From Singulisphaera sp. GP187 (GTDB taxonomy: Bacteria > Planctomycetota > Planctomycetia > Gemmatales > Gemmataceae): 36,651 nt of DNA. Shown here piece by piece: positions 24,096-31,159 of this stretch; positions within the stretch are counted from its first letter, which is position 1; every line of letters begins with the position of its first letter. A program made the position numbers and the translations under genes. The notes beneath the pieces are model-generated. The model was not told the origin of the DNA and made no database searches. It worked only from the letters and a program-made list of their open reading frames with translations. The stretch covers positions 1 through 36,651 of the forward strand of contig CAMAUE010000042.1 of NCBI GenBank assembly GCA_945861245.1. Reading direction: 5' to 3'.

Positions 24096-24218
24096 TCAAT
24101 ATTTCGGCAAACTGCCAAGCATGATGCAGAGCCAGAGCAGGACGCTGATGAACGTGGTTACGACGACAAACATCACTGGAAAAACGCTGTCGTTGGTAGA
24201 TGCATTGGAAGTATTCAT
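24096..24218 (-). CDS. 40-residue single-pass membrane protein
   Basis: Small gene not long enough for standard calling. ATG 24218 to TGA 24096-24098 encodes 40 residues: a polar start (MNTSNASTNDS), one hydrophobic helix at about 13-35 (VFPVMFVVVTTFISVLLWLC) and a short LGSLPKY tail. A GAGA ribosome binding site lies 6 nt upstream. Hydrophobicity is organised as one clean helix and the codon use is regular, which supports a real gene. Single-helix proteins of this size often serve as accessory subunits of membrane complexes, but no partner is nearby. A family C palindrome follows the stop by 9 nt. Confidence 0.5.
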   Translation of the reverse strand: MNTSNASTNDSVFPVMFVVVTTFISVLLWLCIMLGSLPKY

Positions 24219-24309
24219 GATCGTCTCACTGCTATCCGAACGGGAAGCTCATAAAACATAGGTCAAGAACAGCACGAATGCAAATCGGTCGCCCCTGGAC
24301 CATCGCTGC

Positions 24310-25047
24310 ATGACCATTCTGCCAGTGCTCGATTTGATGGGAGGCCAAATTGTTCGCGGCATCGCCGGCCGACGCGACCAATATCGGCCTATCGTTAGCC
24401 AGCTGGCGCCTTCCGCCGAACCGCTCGCCGTCGCGCGGGCCTTTCGCGAACAGCTTGGCCTGACCGACCTATACCTTGCAGATCTGGACGCGATTGGCGG
24501 CGAGCAACCGGCGATGGCAACCTATCACGCTCTTCAATCCGACGGCTTCCGCCTCTGGCTTGATGCCGGCCTTCGTACCGCCCGCGACATCTCGACGAAA
24601 ATGCTCGTCGTTGCCAATGTTGCCAACATCGTCATCGGTTTGGAAAGCGTCGCCGGTCCGGATGAAGTGGCATGGATCGCGCGGCGAGTCGGCGTGGATC
24701 GTGCCGTTTTCTCCCTCGATATGAAAGCCGGGCGAACGCTCGTCGAGAACGACGCCTGGCCGAGCCGCGAGCCTGATCACATCGCGGAACATGTCATTGT
24801 CGGCCTGGGAATTCGTCGCTTGATCGTGCTCGATTTGGCGAGCGTGGGAATGGGGCACGGTGTGACGACGCTCGATCTGTGTGCGCGTATCAAACGCCAA
24901 AATCCACACGTCGAGGTAACGGTCGGCGGCGGCGTTCGCGGGTTCGACGATCTCTTGTTGCTACGCACCGCGGGCGTGGACAACGTGCTCGTCGCCTCGG
25001 CCCTGCACGACGGGCGACTGATGCGCGCGGACATTGAGCGGATATAA
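24310..25047 (+). CDS. HisA-like TIM-barrel protein
   Basis: 245-residue protein of the HisA/HisF fold. The N-terminal strand LPVLDLMGGQIVRG holds the catalytic-type Asp8, and SLDMKAGR holds Asp137, the two acids expected in HisA. The C-terminal phosphate-binding loops VTVGGGVRG and VASALHDG are present. Housekeeping HisA (ProFAR isomerase) normally starts IPAIDLKDG and lies in a his operon; this gene stands alone and diverges in several motifs. HisA-like paralogues occur in methylotrophs and planctomycetes with tetrahydromethanopterin-type C1 genes, so a non-histidine role is possible but not shown. ATG 24310 lacks an obvious ribosome binding site. It converges with a PTPS-like gene 61 nt away. 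Confidence 0.78.
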   Translation: MTILPVLDLMGGQIVRGIAGRRDQYRPIVSQLAPSAEPLAVARAFREQLGLTDLYLADLDAIGGEQPAMATYHALQSDGFRLWLDAGLRTARDISTKMLVVANVANIVIGLESVAGPDEVAWIARRVGVDRAVFSLDMKAGRTLVENDAWPSREPDHIAEHVIVGLGIRRLIVLDLASVGMGHGVTTLDLCARIKRQNPHVEVTVGGGVRGFDDLLLLRTAGVDNVLVASALHDGRLMRADIERI

Positions 25048-25059
25048 CGAGTTCGGTCT

Positions 25060-25104
25060 TTCCGCTCACGGCGCGTCATCCAAGCGATAAGCCGCAAGCG
25101 GAAA
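25060..25104. repeat. Eroded family B palindrome
   Basis: Only the right half (about 25083-25102, gcgataagccgcaagcgga) is recognisable; the left arm is cut down to ttccgctcac. Lies between the convergent HisA-like and PTPS-like genes. Confidence 0.65.
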
Positions 25105-25108
25105 ACGA

Positions 25109-25600
25109 TCATTTCCCCTGCCACATCCATGTCGCCGATTGACCGAAGCTCTCCTCGACTTCGACGCGCATCACTTCAGGCACGTACTTGAACGCCGTCC
25201 GCAGGTCGTCGCGCAGGCGTTCGCCGATGTAGCGGGCGAGCAGCTCCGCCGTCGTGTTCTCGATTGGTAGTAACACGCAGTCGCCGAGCGGGAATACCCA
25301 TTCGCGATCTTTGTAGGTCACGCGGATGCTCGTCGCTGATTCGTTGAGGATGATGACGCGGTTCTTGGTTGGCAGCATCATGCGATGGTCGAGTTCATCG
25401 GTGATGGCCCGCGTGCGGTTTTTGAGCGCGATGAAATCGAAGACGTAATAGTTCTCATCCAGAACGCCTTCGATTTCCACCGCGCAGCGATAGTTGTGCC
25501 CGTGCAGCCGTTCGCACTTATCGCCTTCGTAGCTGATAAAGTGCCCCGAGCAAAAGACGAGATAGTCCTTGCTGACACGAACTTGGTAGCGTTCCGGCAT
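25109..25600 (-). CDS. 6-pyruvoyl-tetrahydropterin synthase / QueD-family protein
   Basis: 163-residue pterin-type enzyme. Family members convert dihydroneopterin triphosphate to 6-pyruvoyl- or 6-carboxy-tetrahydropterin. Three zinc ligands are visible, His20 (SGHF) and His33/His35 (HGHNY), together with the catalytic Cys29 (GDKCERLHGH) and the Asp71-His72 pair; a closing EE (149-150) matches the pterin-anchoring Glu. Size is slightly above QueD (about 120-140) because of a middle insertion at about 80-115 (RVIILNESATSIRVTYKDREWVFPL less the first residues). No queuosine genes lie nearby, so the product could feed queuosine, folate-like or methanopterin-like cofactors. ATG 25600 is the first start and fits. 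The gene converges with the HisA-like gene. Confidence 0.85.
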   Translation of the reverse strand: MPERYQVRVSKDYLVFCSGHFISYEGDKCERLHGHNYRCAVEIEGVLDENYYVFDFIALKNRTRAITDELDHRMMLPTKNRVIILNESATSIRVTYKDREWVFPLGDCVLLPIENTTAELLARYIGERLRDDLRTAFKYVPEVMRVEVEESFGQSATWMWQGK

Positions 25601-25626
25601 ACTAATTCAATCTCGCTGAAAATACA

Positions 25627-25681
25627 GTGGCTGGTGGCTAGTAAGAATCCTTGCCACCATCTGCTGCTAGCCACTAACCAC
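25627..25681. repeat. Imperfect 15-bp inverted repeat
   Basis: Arms 25627-25641 (gtggctggtggctag) and 25667-25681 pair with two mismatches. The right arm includes a cactaac tandem repeat. It lies between the aspartate-semialdehyde dehydrogenase and PTPS-like genes on the minus strand, 6 nt after the former's stop. Confidence 0.65.
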
Positions 25682-25687
25682 TAACCA

Positions 25688-26710
25688 CTACTTCCGCAGC
25701 CACCCGCGAGCCACCAGCACTTCGGCAATCTGCACCGCGTTCGTCGCAGCGCCTTTGCGCAAGTTGTCGGCGACGACCCAAATGTTCAGGCCGTTCGGGA
25801 TCGTCAGGTCTTTGCGGATTCGGCCCACGAATGTCTCGTCGCGGTCTACGCAATTGAGAGCCAGCGGGACTTCACCCTTCGCATAGTCATCGAGCAGGAT
25901 GACGCCCGGCGCCTTGCGCAATGCTTCGCGCGCTTGCTCGACGGTGATTGGTCGCTCGAACTCGATGTTGATCGCTTCACTATGTCCGGTGCGAACAGGC
26001 ACGCGGGCCGTCGTCGGCGAAATCTGAATGCTGTCGTCGCCCATGATCTTCTTGGTCTCCATGACCATCTTGATCTCTTCTTCGCTATAGCCATCCTCGC
26101 CGAGTTTCCAATCGTGAGGCAACACGTTGCCTGCGAGCTGGGCGGCATGGGCGGTCACCGGCGGGATCTTCTCGCCTTTGCCGATCGCCGTAATTTGAGC
26201 GTCGAGTTCGTAAACGCCTTTCGCGCCTTTGCCCGATGACGCTTGATAGGTCGCCACGACGACGCGCTTGATCTTCGCCAAATCGTGCAACGGCTTCAGC
26301 GCGACGACCATCTGAATCGTCGAACAATTCGGATTGGCAACGATGCCCTTCGGAATGCTCTTCAACGCATCCGCGTTCACTTCCGGCACGACCAATGGCA
26401 CGTCCGGGTCCATGCGCCAGGCGCTGGAGTTATCGACGACGATTGCGCCGGCCTTGGCGGCCATCGGACTCGTCTCGCGGCTCACCGACGCAGGTGTGCT
26501 CGAGAGCACAATCTGTACGCCGGCGAAGGCTTCGGGCCGAATCGCTTCGATGATGTAACGCTTACCCTTGAAGTCGATCGGTTTGCCCACGCTGCGTTCG
26601 GAGGCGAGGAACTTGATGCTGGAGAACGGAAAGTTATGCTCGGCGAGCACTTGCCGCATGATTTCGCCAACGGCGCCGGTGGCGCCAACAACCGCAACGG
26701 AGACAGACAC
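25688..26710 (-). CDS. asd: Aspartate-semialdehyde dehydrogenase
   Basis: Reduces aspartyl-phosphate to aspartate semialdehyde with NADPH, the branch-point step for Lys, Met, Thr and diaminopimelate. The 340-residue protein has the NADP-binding start VAVVGATGAVG (5-15), SSTPASVSRE, VVDNSSAWR, the catalytic Cys129 in ANPNCST, the active-site Gln in ATYQASSGKGAKG, and RVPVRTGHSEA with the catalytic His. Length is standard. The start is GTG 26710 with an AAAGG site upstream; there is no longer form. No lysine or threonine genes are adjacent. Confidence is high because every catalytic motif is intact. Confidence 0.96.
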   Translation of the reverse strand: MSVSVAVVGATGAVGEIMRQVLAEHNFPFSSIKFLASERSVGKPIDFKGKRYIIEAIRPEAFAGVQIVLSSTPASVSRETSPMAAKAGAIVVDNSSAWRMDPDVPLVVPEVNADALKSIPKGIVANPNCSTIQMVVALKPLHDLAKIKRVVVATYQASSGKGAKGVYELDAQITAIGKGEKIPPVTAHAAQLAGNVLPHDWKLGEDGYSEEEIKMVMETKKIMGDDSIQISPTTARVPVRTGHSEAINIEFERPITVEQAREALRKAPGVILLDDYAKGEVPLALNCVDRDETFVGRIRKDLTIPNGLNIWVVADNLRKGAATNAVQIAEVLVARGWLRK

Positions 26711-26843
26711 AAGATTGGCCTTTCGGTATAGGGGCGAGGGAAAAGCTGTCGGCTATTAGCTGTCAGCTATCAGCCGATCAATATCGGCTGGGGCTTCTAT
26801 TATAGCGGAATGGATGGGAAATGGAGGCGAAATGCCAAGTACG

Positions 26844-26896
26844 AAGAGCGAAGAGCGAAGGACGAAAAAAATCGTATTGGTTCGCTCTTCGCTCTT
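26844..26896. repeat. Perfect 16-bp inverted repeat
   Basis: Arms 26844-26859 (aagagcgaagagcgaa) and 26881-26896 are exact reverse complements with a 21-nt loop containing seven A residues. It lies 2 nt past the stop of the membrane protein gene at 26899 (minus strand) and may end that transcript. The arms are themselves a tandem gaagagc repeat. Confidence 0.8.
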
Positions 26897-26898
26897 AT

Positions 26899-27534
26899 TT
26901 AGGATGGCTTGATCCCCGTCTCCGTGGACGCTGCCGGCGGAGTGGCTTGCGCCATCGGTTGCGCCATCGCGGCAGCTCTGGCTTTCTTCGAATCGCGGTT
27001 GATCTGGTCAACAACACCTTTCGAGTAAAGGACCAAACCCGCGCCGCATGCTGCCAGCAAGATGCCGCCGCCGAACATGATCCAGGCGGGGGTGTATTTC
27101 GACCCGCTGGCGTCCTCAGGCGGATGCCAGATCACACTGACGATGGCGTTGACGATCGGCGCCCCGGCGAAGACGAGCGGCGCGACGTACAGCGGCTTGC
27201 CTCCGTTCTTGATCGAGAAGATAATACACAGCGCCCCCGCCGCTCCCGCGATGCCGCCGAGGGTGGAGAAAAGCAGTGCGCCGGTGTTGAGCTCGCCTGT
27301 TTTGGTCTTGAAGGAAAGCGTTTCGCCACCCGCCATGCCGAACTGCAGCGCGATCAGCGGAATGACAACAGCGGTGACGAAGTAAGCGATACCGACGCAC
27401 AGAAACGCCCGCACCGCGCCGGCGCTGGGCATGCCGCCGCCCATTTGCGATTGGCCTTCGTGCAACACCGGTACATAAACGCCCCACGACAGCACGGCTC
27501 CAAGAACGAAAGCCATCCAGGTTTCAAAACTCAT
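26899..27534 (-). CDS. Integral membrane protein, about five helices
   Basis: 211-residue membrane protein with hydrophobic segments at about 4-22, 42-64, 82-108, 114-136 and 148-168, then a charged Ala/Pro-rich cytoplasmic tail (175-211). The pattern of small residues (LGGIAGAAGALCIIFSIKNGG, PLVFAGAPIVNAIVSVIW) resembles EamA/DMT-type half-transporters, though no signature proves it. ATG 27534 has a GGAG site 8 nt upstream. It stands alone between palindromes. Substrate and role unknown. Confidence 0.65.
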   Translation of the reverse strand: MSFETWMAFVLGAVLSWGVYVPVLHEGQSQMGGGMPSAGAVRAFLCVGIAYFVTAVVIPLIALQFGMAGGETLSFKTKTGELNTGALLFSTLGGIAGAAGALCIIFSIKNGGKPLYVAPLVFAGAPIVNAIVSVIWHPPEDASGSKYTPAWIMFGGGILLAACGAGLVLYSKGVVDQINRDSKKARAAAMAQPMAQATPPAASTETGIKPS

Positions 27535-27563
27535 CGAAGACTCCAGGGGATATTATGTCGTTC

Positions 27564-27611
27564 GTTTACGTTTAGCGCTCGCAAGGCGGCATGCGAGCGC
27601 TAAATGTAAAC
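27564..27611. repeat. Inverted repeat with a family B-like core
   Basis: Arms 27564-27583 (gtttacgtttagcgctcgca) and 27592-27611 pair with one mismatch. The centre tttagcgctcg is shared with family B, but the outer arm (gtttacg) is different; a third gtttacg-type arm follows at about 27619-27628. It looks like a hybrid or variant of families B and C. Confidence 0.75.
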
Positions 27612-27636
27612 CCGGGATCAAACGTAAACAAGGGAA

Positions 27637-28104
27637 CTATTGGATCTCAAAAATACACTCGACTTCAACAGGAATGTCGCCCGGCAGCGAACCCATGCCG
27701 ACGGCGCTGCGCGAGCCGACGCCGGCGTCTTCGCCGAAGACCTGGGCCATGAATTCGGAGAAGCCGTTGATGACTTTCGGATGTTCCAAAAAGTCCGGCG
27801 TGGCATTGACCATGCCGAGCGTTTTGACGAGACGTTTGACGCGGTCGAGTGAGCCAAGGGCGTTCCTGACGGTGGCGAGAATATTGATGCCGACGAGTTT
27901 CGCCGACTCCATGCCTTGCTCGACCGTCAATTTGCTGCCAACCTTGCCGGCCTGCAGTGCGGGATCGCCGATCTTGGCGGGGCCATGCCCGGAAACGTAG
28001 AGCAGATTGCCGACGAGCACCGTCGGCTTGTACTTCGCGACCGGCTTGGGTGGCGTGGGCAGGGTGATGCCCAACTGCGTCAATATCGCATCGGGGGATG
28101 GCAT
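27637..28104 (-). CDS. RidA (YjgF/UK114) family protein
   Basis: 155-residue RidA-family protein; members hydrolyse reactive enamine/imine intermediates released by PLP enzymes. The C-terminal signature GSRSAVGMGSLPGDIPVEVECI keeps the Arg and Glu used in ligand binding, and the VSGHGPAKIG strand near residues 38-47 fits the trimer core. It is longer than E. coli RidA (128) at the N-terminus and in the helical middle part, as in the YjgF-like subfamily with an N-terminal extension. ATG 28104 has a GGAG site. A threonine aldolase (PLP enzyme) is encoded 6 kb away, but there is no direct linkage. Confidence 0.88.
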   Translation of the reverse strand: MPSPDAILTQLGITLPTPPKPVAKYKPTVLVGNLLYVSGHGPAKIGDPALQAGKVGSKLTVEQGMESAKLVGINILATVRNALGSLDRVKRLVKTLGMVNATPDFLEHPKVINGFSEFMAQVFGEDAGVGSRSAVGMGSLPGDIPVEVECIFEIQ

Positions 28105-28181
28105 GGTGTTACTCCGGTAGGTGGGATTCTGTTATCGTTGTTTATATGGCGAGAGCGATGCGTTGGCAGATTCCTTTTTTC

Positions 28182-28235
28182 CCGCTTGCGGCTTAGCGCT
28201 CAGGATATCCTGCGCGAGCGCTAAGCCGCAAGCGG
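28182..28235. repeat. Family B palindrome
   Basis: Perfect 20-bp arms 28182-28201 (ccgcttgcggcttagcgctc) and 28216-28235, loop 14 nt. Only 8 nt separate it from the MITE-like element. Confidence 0.92.
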
Positions 28236-28243
28236 AATACGAC

Positions 28244-28459
28244 AATGTGTCGGGTGCACGACAGCACTTGTAACGAAAACAAATGCACAATCACGAAAGG
28301 CACGAAAGAACGAAAGCTCGAAAAAATACAGTTCATTGTTTGGTAATCTTCTTTGCGCATAGCAATTCGATTTCCTTTCTTGATTTCGTCCTTTCGGGCT
28401 TTCGTGATTCGTATTGAAAATCAATGTCTGCAAGTGCAGTCGTGCACCCCAATGTGTCG
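28244..28459. mobile_element. MITE-like non-autonomous element with terminal inverted repeats and target-site duplication
   Basis: A roughly 198-bp element (about 28252-28450). Terminal arms 28253-28270 (ggtgcacgacagcacttg) and 28431-28448 pair at 17 of 18 positions. Inner arms from 28289 (aatcacgaaaggcacgaaag) and to 28409 pair imperfectly over about 40 nt, so the element can fold on itself. The sequence aatgtgtcg occurs directly on both sides (28244-28252 and 28451-28459), as expected for an 8-9 bp target duplication. No open reading frame of transposase type is inside. The parental transposase family is unknown. Confidence 0.65.
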
Positions 28460-28501
28460 AAATTCCGATTTTGCTCTTGACTTTCTGGAAAGAAACGTCA
28501 G

Positions 28502-28510
28502 TGTTATGAT
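28502..28510 (+). promoter_or_regulatory. Candidate extended -10 promoter of the DUF1501 gene
   Basis: TGTTATGAT is a perfect extended -10 (TGn plus TATGAT), about 62 nt before ATG 28573. A TTGACT at 28477-28482 is 22 nt upstream of the -10, too far for a standard -35, so the call rests on the extended -10 alone. It lies 43 nt beyond the MITE-like element. Confidence 0.35.
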
Positions 28511-28572
28511 TAAGAAATGTAGTGCGCCGACCTGCCGGTATTGCCTTACCTACCTCCCGCACAGGGCCTGCC

Positions 28573-29919
28573 ATGCTTGACCTCAATCTCGGTGCGAATT
28601 CTAAAGATTGCACAGGACTATCACGCCGCAACTTTTTGCGTGTCGGTGGTCTGTCGGCTTTGGGCCTGACACTCGAAAACTTCTTCCGCGCTCAAAACGC
28701 CGCGTCGGCGAACAACCCGGCGCCGGCACCCGTGCAGCGCCGTAACGTCAACTGCATCTTGATGTGGATGCAGGGCGGCCCGAGCCATATCGACACGTTC
28801 GATCCGAAGCCAGACGCTCCCGCTGAGATTCGCGGCGAGTTCACGACGATCCAAACGCGCCAGCCGGGCGTGCGGATTGCCGAGCATTTCCCGCTGCTCG
28901 CCGAGCAGTTCGACAAATTGAGCCTGATCCGGGGCCATGATCCGCAGAACGGCAGCCACGGTGTCGCCGACCATTTGATGATGACGGGCCATCGCTTCAA
29001 CCCCGCCCTGCCGTTCCCGTGCTTCGGCTCGGTCGTGGCGCGCGAGCGGGGCTATCGCGAAAACATGTTCCCGTTCGTCCAGCTGGGCCGCAATATCGAT
29101 CGTCGCTTCAACGGCGGCATCGGCGGGTTCCTCGGCGACCAATTCAATCCGTTTGAAGTGCACGACGATCCCAGCTCGCCGGCGTTCCGCGTGCGCGACC
29201 TTAGCATCGCGGATGAAGGCGACCGCCGTCGGCTCGAACGTCGCTATTCGATGCTCCAGGAAATGGACCGCTATCAGCGCGACATGGAAGCCAACCAGGC
29301 TGTCCAGGCACGCGACGCTTTTTACGAACGCGCCCACACCCTCATCACTTCGCCGACAGCGAAACGGGCGTTTGATCTCGGCCTCGAAAGCGAACGCATT
29401 CGCGATCAGTATGGCCGCAATTCGCTCGGCCAGTCGTGCTTGCTCGCACGTCGGCTCATCGAATCGGGCGTGCAGTTCGTCACCGTTACCGATGGCGGGT
29501 GGGACACGCACGTCAACAACTTCCGCAGCTTGAAGGACCGCCTTCTGCCTCGCCTCGACCGCGCCTACGCCGCACTGTTGGCGGATTTGCACACGCGCGG
29601 ATTGCTCGAAAACACGCTGGTGGTCTGGTTCGGCGACTTCGGCCGTACGCCGAAGGTCAACCCGTCCGCAGGCCGCGATCACTGGTCAACCGCGGGCGTG
29701 GCGACGCTGGGCGGCGGCGGTATCCGCATGGGCCAAGTCATCGGCGCGACCAACGCAGCAGCGGAAGTCGTCGTTGACAATCCGGTCCGCCCGCAAGACA
29801 TCGCCGCGACGATCTATCACGCGCTAGGCATCCCGCTCAATACCTGGTATCGCGCTCAGGATGGCCGACCGATCGAACTCATACCGACGGGTCGCCCGGT
29901 CCGCCAGCTGATTGGGTAG
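28573..29919 (+). CDS. DUF1501 protein with Tat-type signal
   Basis: 448-residue exported protein of the DUF1501 family, related in fold to alkaline phosphatase/sulfatase enzymes; biochemical function is unknown. A twin-arginine signal SRRNFLRVGGLSALGLTL lies at about residues 18-35. Family motifs include LMWMQGGPSHIDTFDPKPD, RGHDPQNGSHGVADHLMMTG, VTDGGWDTHVNN, VVWFGDFGRTPKVN and GRDHWSTAGVATLGGGG. ATG 28573 gives the usual short segment before the RR motif; the longer frame from 28522 is not needed. DUF1501 genes are normally paired with DUF1549/DUF1553 cytochrome-type genes, which are missing here. A terminator follows. Confidence 0.93.
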   Translation: MLDLNLGANSKDCTGLSRRNFLRVGGLSALGLTLENFFRAQNAASANNPAPAPVQRRNVNCILMWMQGGPSHIDTFDPKPDAPAEIRGEFTTIQTRQPGVRIAEHFPLLAEQFDKLSLIRGHDPQNGSHGVADHLMMTGHRFNPALPFPCFGSVVARERGYRENMFPFVQLGRNIDRRFNGGIGGFLGDQFNPFEVHDDPSSPAFRVRDLSIADEGDRRRLERRYSMLQEMDRYQRDMEANQAVQARDAFYERAHTLITSPTAKRAFDLGLESERIRDQYGRNSLGQSCLLARRLIESGVQFVTVTDGGWDTHVNNFRSLKDRLLPRLDRAYAALLADLHTRGLLENTLVVWFGDFGRTPKVNPSAGRDHWSTAGVATLGGGGIRMGQVIGATNAAAEVVVDNPVRPQDIAATIYHALGIPLNTWYRAQDGRPIELIPTGRPVRQLIG

Positions 29920-29938
29920 TAATTCCGGAGGGTTCGAG

Positions 29939-29968
29939 AAGCCCGACGCGAAATCGTCGGGCTTTTTT
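29939..29968 (+). terminator. Intrinsic terminator of the DUF1501 gene
   Basis: Stem gcccgacg (29941-29948) / cgtcgggc (29955-29962), 6-nt loop, followed by six T residues (29963-29968). It begins 20 nt after the stop. Confidence 0.93.
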
Positions 29969-29999
29969 GCGCGCGTACAATGATTGAAAATGAAATCTC

Positions 30000-30059
30000 G
30001 TTTAGCTGAGACGCGCAACGGAGCGCAAACTTCAAGGCCGCTGCGCGTCGCGGCTAAAC
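30000..30059. repeat. Inverted repeat with 18-bp arms, related at its tips to family C
   Basis: Arms 30000-30017 (gtttagctgagacgcgca) and 30042-30059 pair with two mismatches. The outer gtttagc is shared with family C, but the inner arm differs. Lies between the DUF1501 terminator and the end of the dehydrogenase gene at 30071. Confidence 0.75.
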
Positions 30060-30070
30060 AACACGCGCGT

Positions 30071-30985
30071 TTAACGTTTGATGCCGCTGATGTGCTCGAG
30101 CGCCAGCAGCAACGCCTGCGTGCCCTTGCGGCCATAGCCTTGGGCTTGCAGGGCGAGGTAGAGCTGATGCGCCAGCGCCAGGCCGGGCGTCGATAGGCCC
30201 ATCTTTTTCGATTCTTCGAGCGCGATGCCCATGTCCTTAATGAAATGCTCGACATAGAAGCCTGGCTCGAAGTTGCGAGCCAGGATGCGCGGGCCGAGGA
30301 CTTCCAGCGCTTTGCTGCCGGCGGCGCCGACGGAGACCGACTTGAAGACCGTTTCGAGATCGAGTCCCGCTTTGTAGCCGTAGAGCAACGCTTCACACAG
30401 TGCGACCATGTTGGACGAGATCAGAATCTGATTGACCATCTTGGTATGTTGGCCCGAACCGGCGGCGCCTTGATGGATGATCGTTTTGCCCATCGCTTCA
30501 AAGACCGGTGCGACGGCATCGACGACGTCTTTATCGCCGCCGATCATGATCGAGAGCGTGGCGTTTTTGGCTCCGACATCGCCGCCGGAGACGGGCGCGT
30601 CGAGACTATGAACGCCTTTGGCCTTGGCGGCATCGTAGATTTCACGGGCCAGCGTCGGCTCGCTTGTCGTCATATCGACAAGAATCGTCCCGGGCTTGCT
30701 GCCGGCGAGTGCGCCGGTCTGGCTGAGGAACACGTCGCGCACGTCCTTCGGAAAGCCGACGATCGCAAAGACGATGTCGCTTGCCTCGGCAACCTGCTTG
30801 GGCGTGTCGGCCCACTGCGCTCCCGCATCCAGAAGCGTCTTGACATCGGGCTTGTCTTTGGAGCGATTGTAGATGGTGGCCGCGAAGCCCTTGGATATGG
30901 CATGTTGGCACATCCAGCGTCCCATGACGCCGGTGCCGATCCAGCCGATACGTGTTTTCCCTGATATTGCTTTCTGCACGGACAT
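30071..30985 (-). CDS. 3-hydroxyisobutyrate dehydrogenase-family oxidoreductase
   Basis: NAD(P)-dependent beta-hydroxyacid dehydrogenase, 304 residues. The Rossmann start [13 protein letters not shown] (13-25) binds the coenzyme, [11 protein letters not shown] (129-139) is the substrate-binding signature and [12 protein letters not shown] places the catalytic Lys at 182. Candidate substrates are 3-hydroxyisobutyrate, tartronate semialdehyde (GarR type) or succinic semialdehyde (GLYR type). ATG 30985 is preceded by a GAGGG site 7 nt upstream, which is better than the longer frame to 31036. No linked valine or glyoxylate genes, so the substrate stays open. Confidence 0.88.
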   Translation of the reverse strand: MSVQKAISGKTRIGWIGTGVMGRWMCQHAISKGFAATIYNRSKDKPDVKTLLDAGAQWADTPKQVAEASDIVFAIVGFPKDVRDVFLSQTGALAGSKPGTILVDMTTSEPTLAREIYDAAKAKGVHSLDAPVSGGDVGAKNATLSIMIGGDKDVVDAVAPVFEAMGKTIIHQGAAGSGQHTKMVNQILISSNMVALCEALLYGYKAGLDLETVFKSVSVGAAGSKALEVLGPRILARNFEPGFYVEHFIKDMGIALEESKKMGLSTPGLALAHQLYLALQAQGYGRKGTQALLLALEHISGIKR

Positions 30986-31078
30986 AGTGAACCCTCGGCC
31001 CCAAATGGGGTTGTTGTTCGGATGCAATCTACGCAATGGATATTTTCAGAGCGGGCGCGGAAATGACAAGCGGGAATT

Positions 31079-31156
31079 GTTTAGCCGCTCGCCTTTGGCG
31101 AGCGCTGTAGTGTGGTGATCGCGAAAACCGCGCTCGCCAAAGGCGAGCGGCTAAAC
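31079..31156. repeat. Family C palindrome (perfect 27-bp arms)
   Basis: Arms 31079-31105 (gtttagccgctcgcctttgg at the outer end) and 31130-31156 are exact reverse complements, loop 24 nt. It ends 3 nt before the stop of the desaturase gene. Confidence 0.93.
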
Positions 31157-31159
31157 GAT

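Larger units (their letters stand above)
28105..28572. other. 468-bp interval with palindrome, MITE-like element and promoter
   Basis: No gene. The interval separates the divergent ridA-type and DUF1501 genes. It holds a family B palindrome (28182-28235), a MITE-like element with flanking direct repeats (28244-28459) and a probable extended -10 promoter (28502-28510) for the DUF1501 gene. Confidence 0.7.

Noticed and set aside
26772-26789. Short hairpin agccgat / atcggct upstream of asd
   Set aside because: Only 7 bp of stem within a gctatcagc-type repeat; too small to name as an element.
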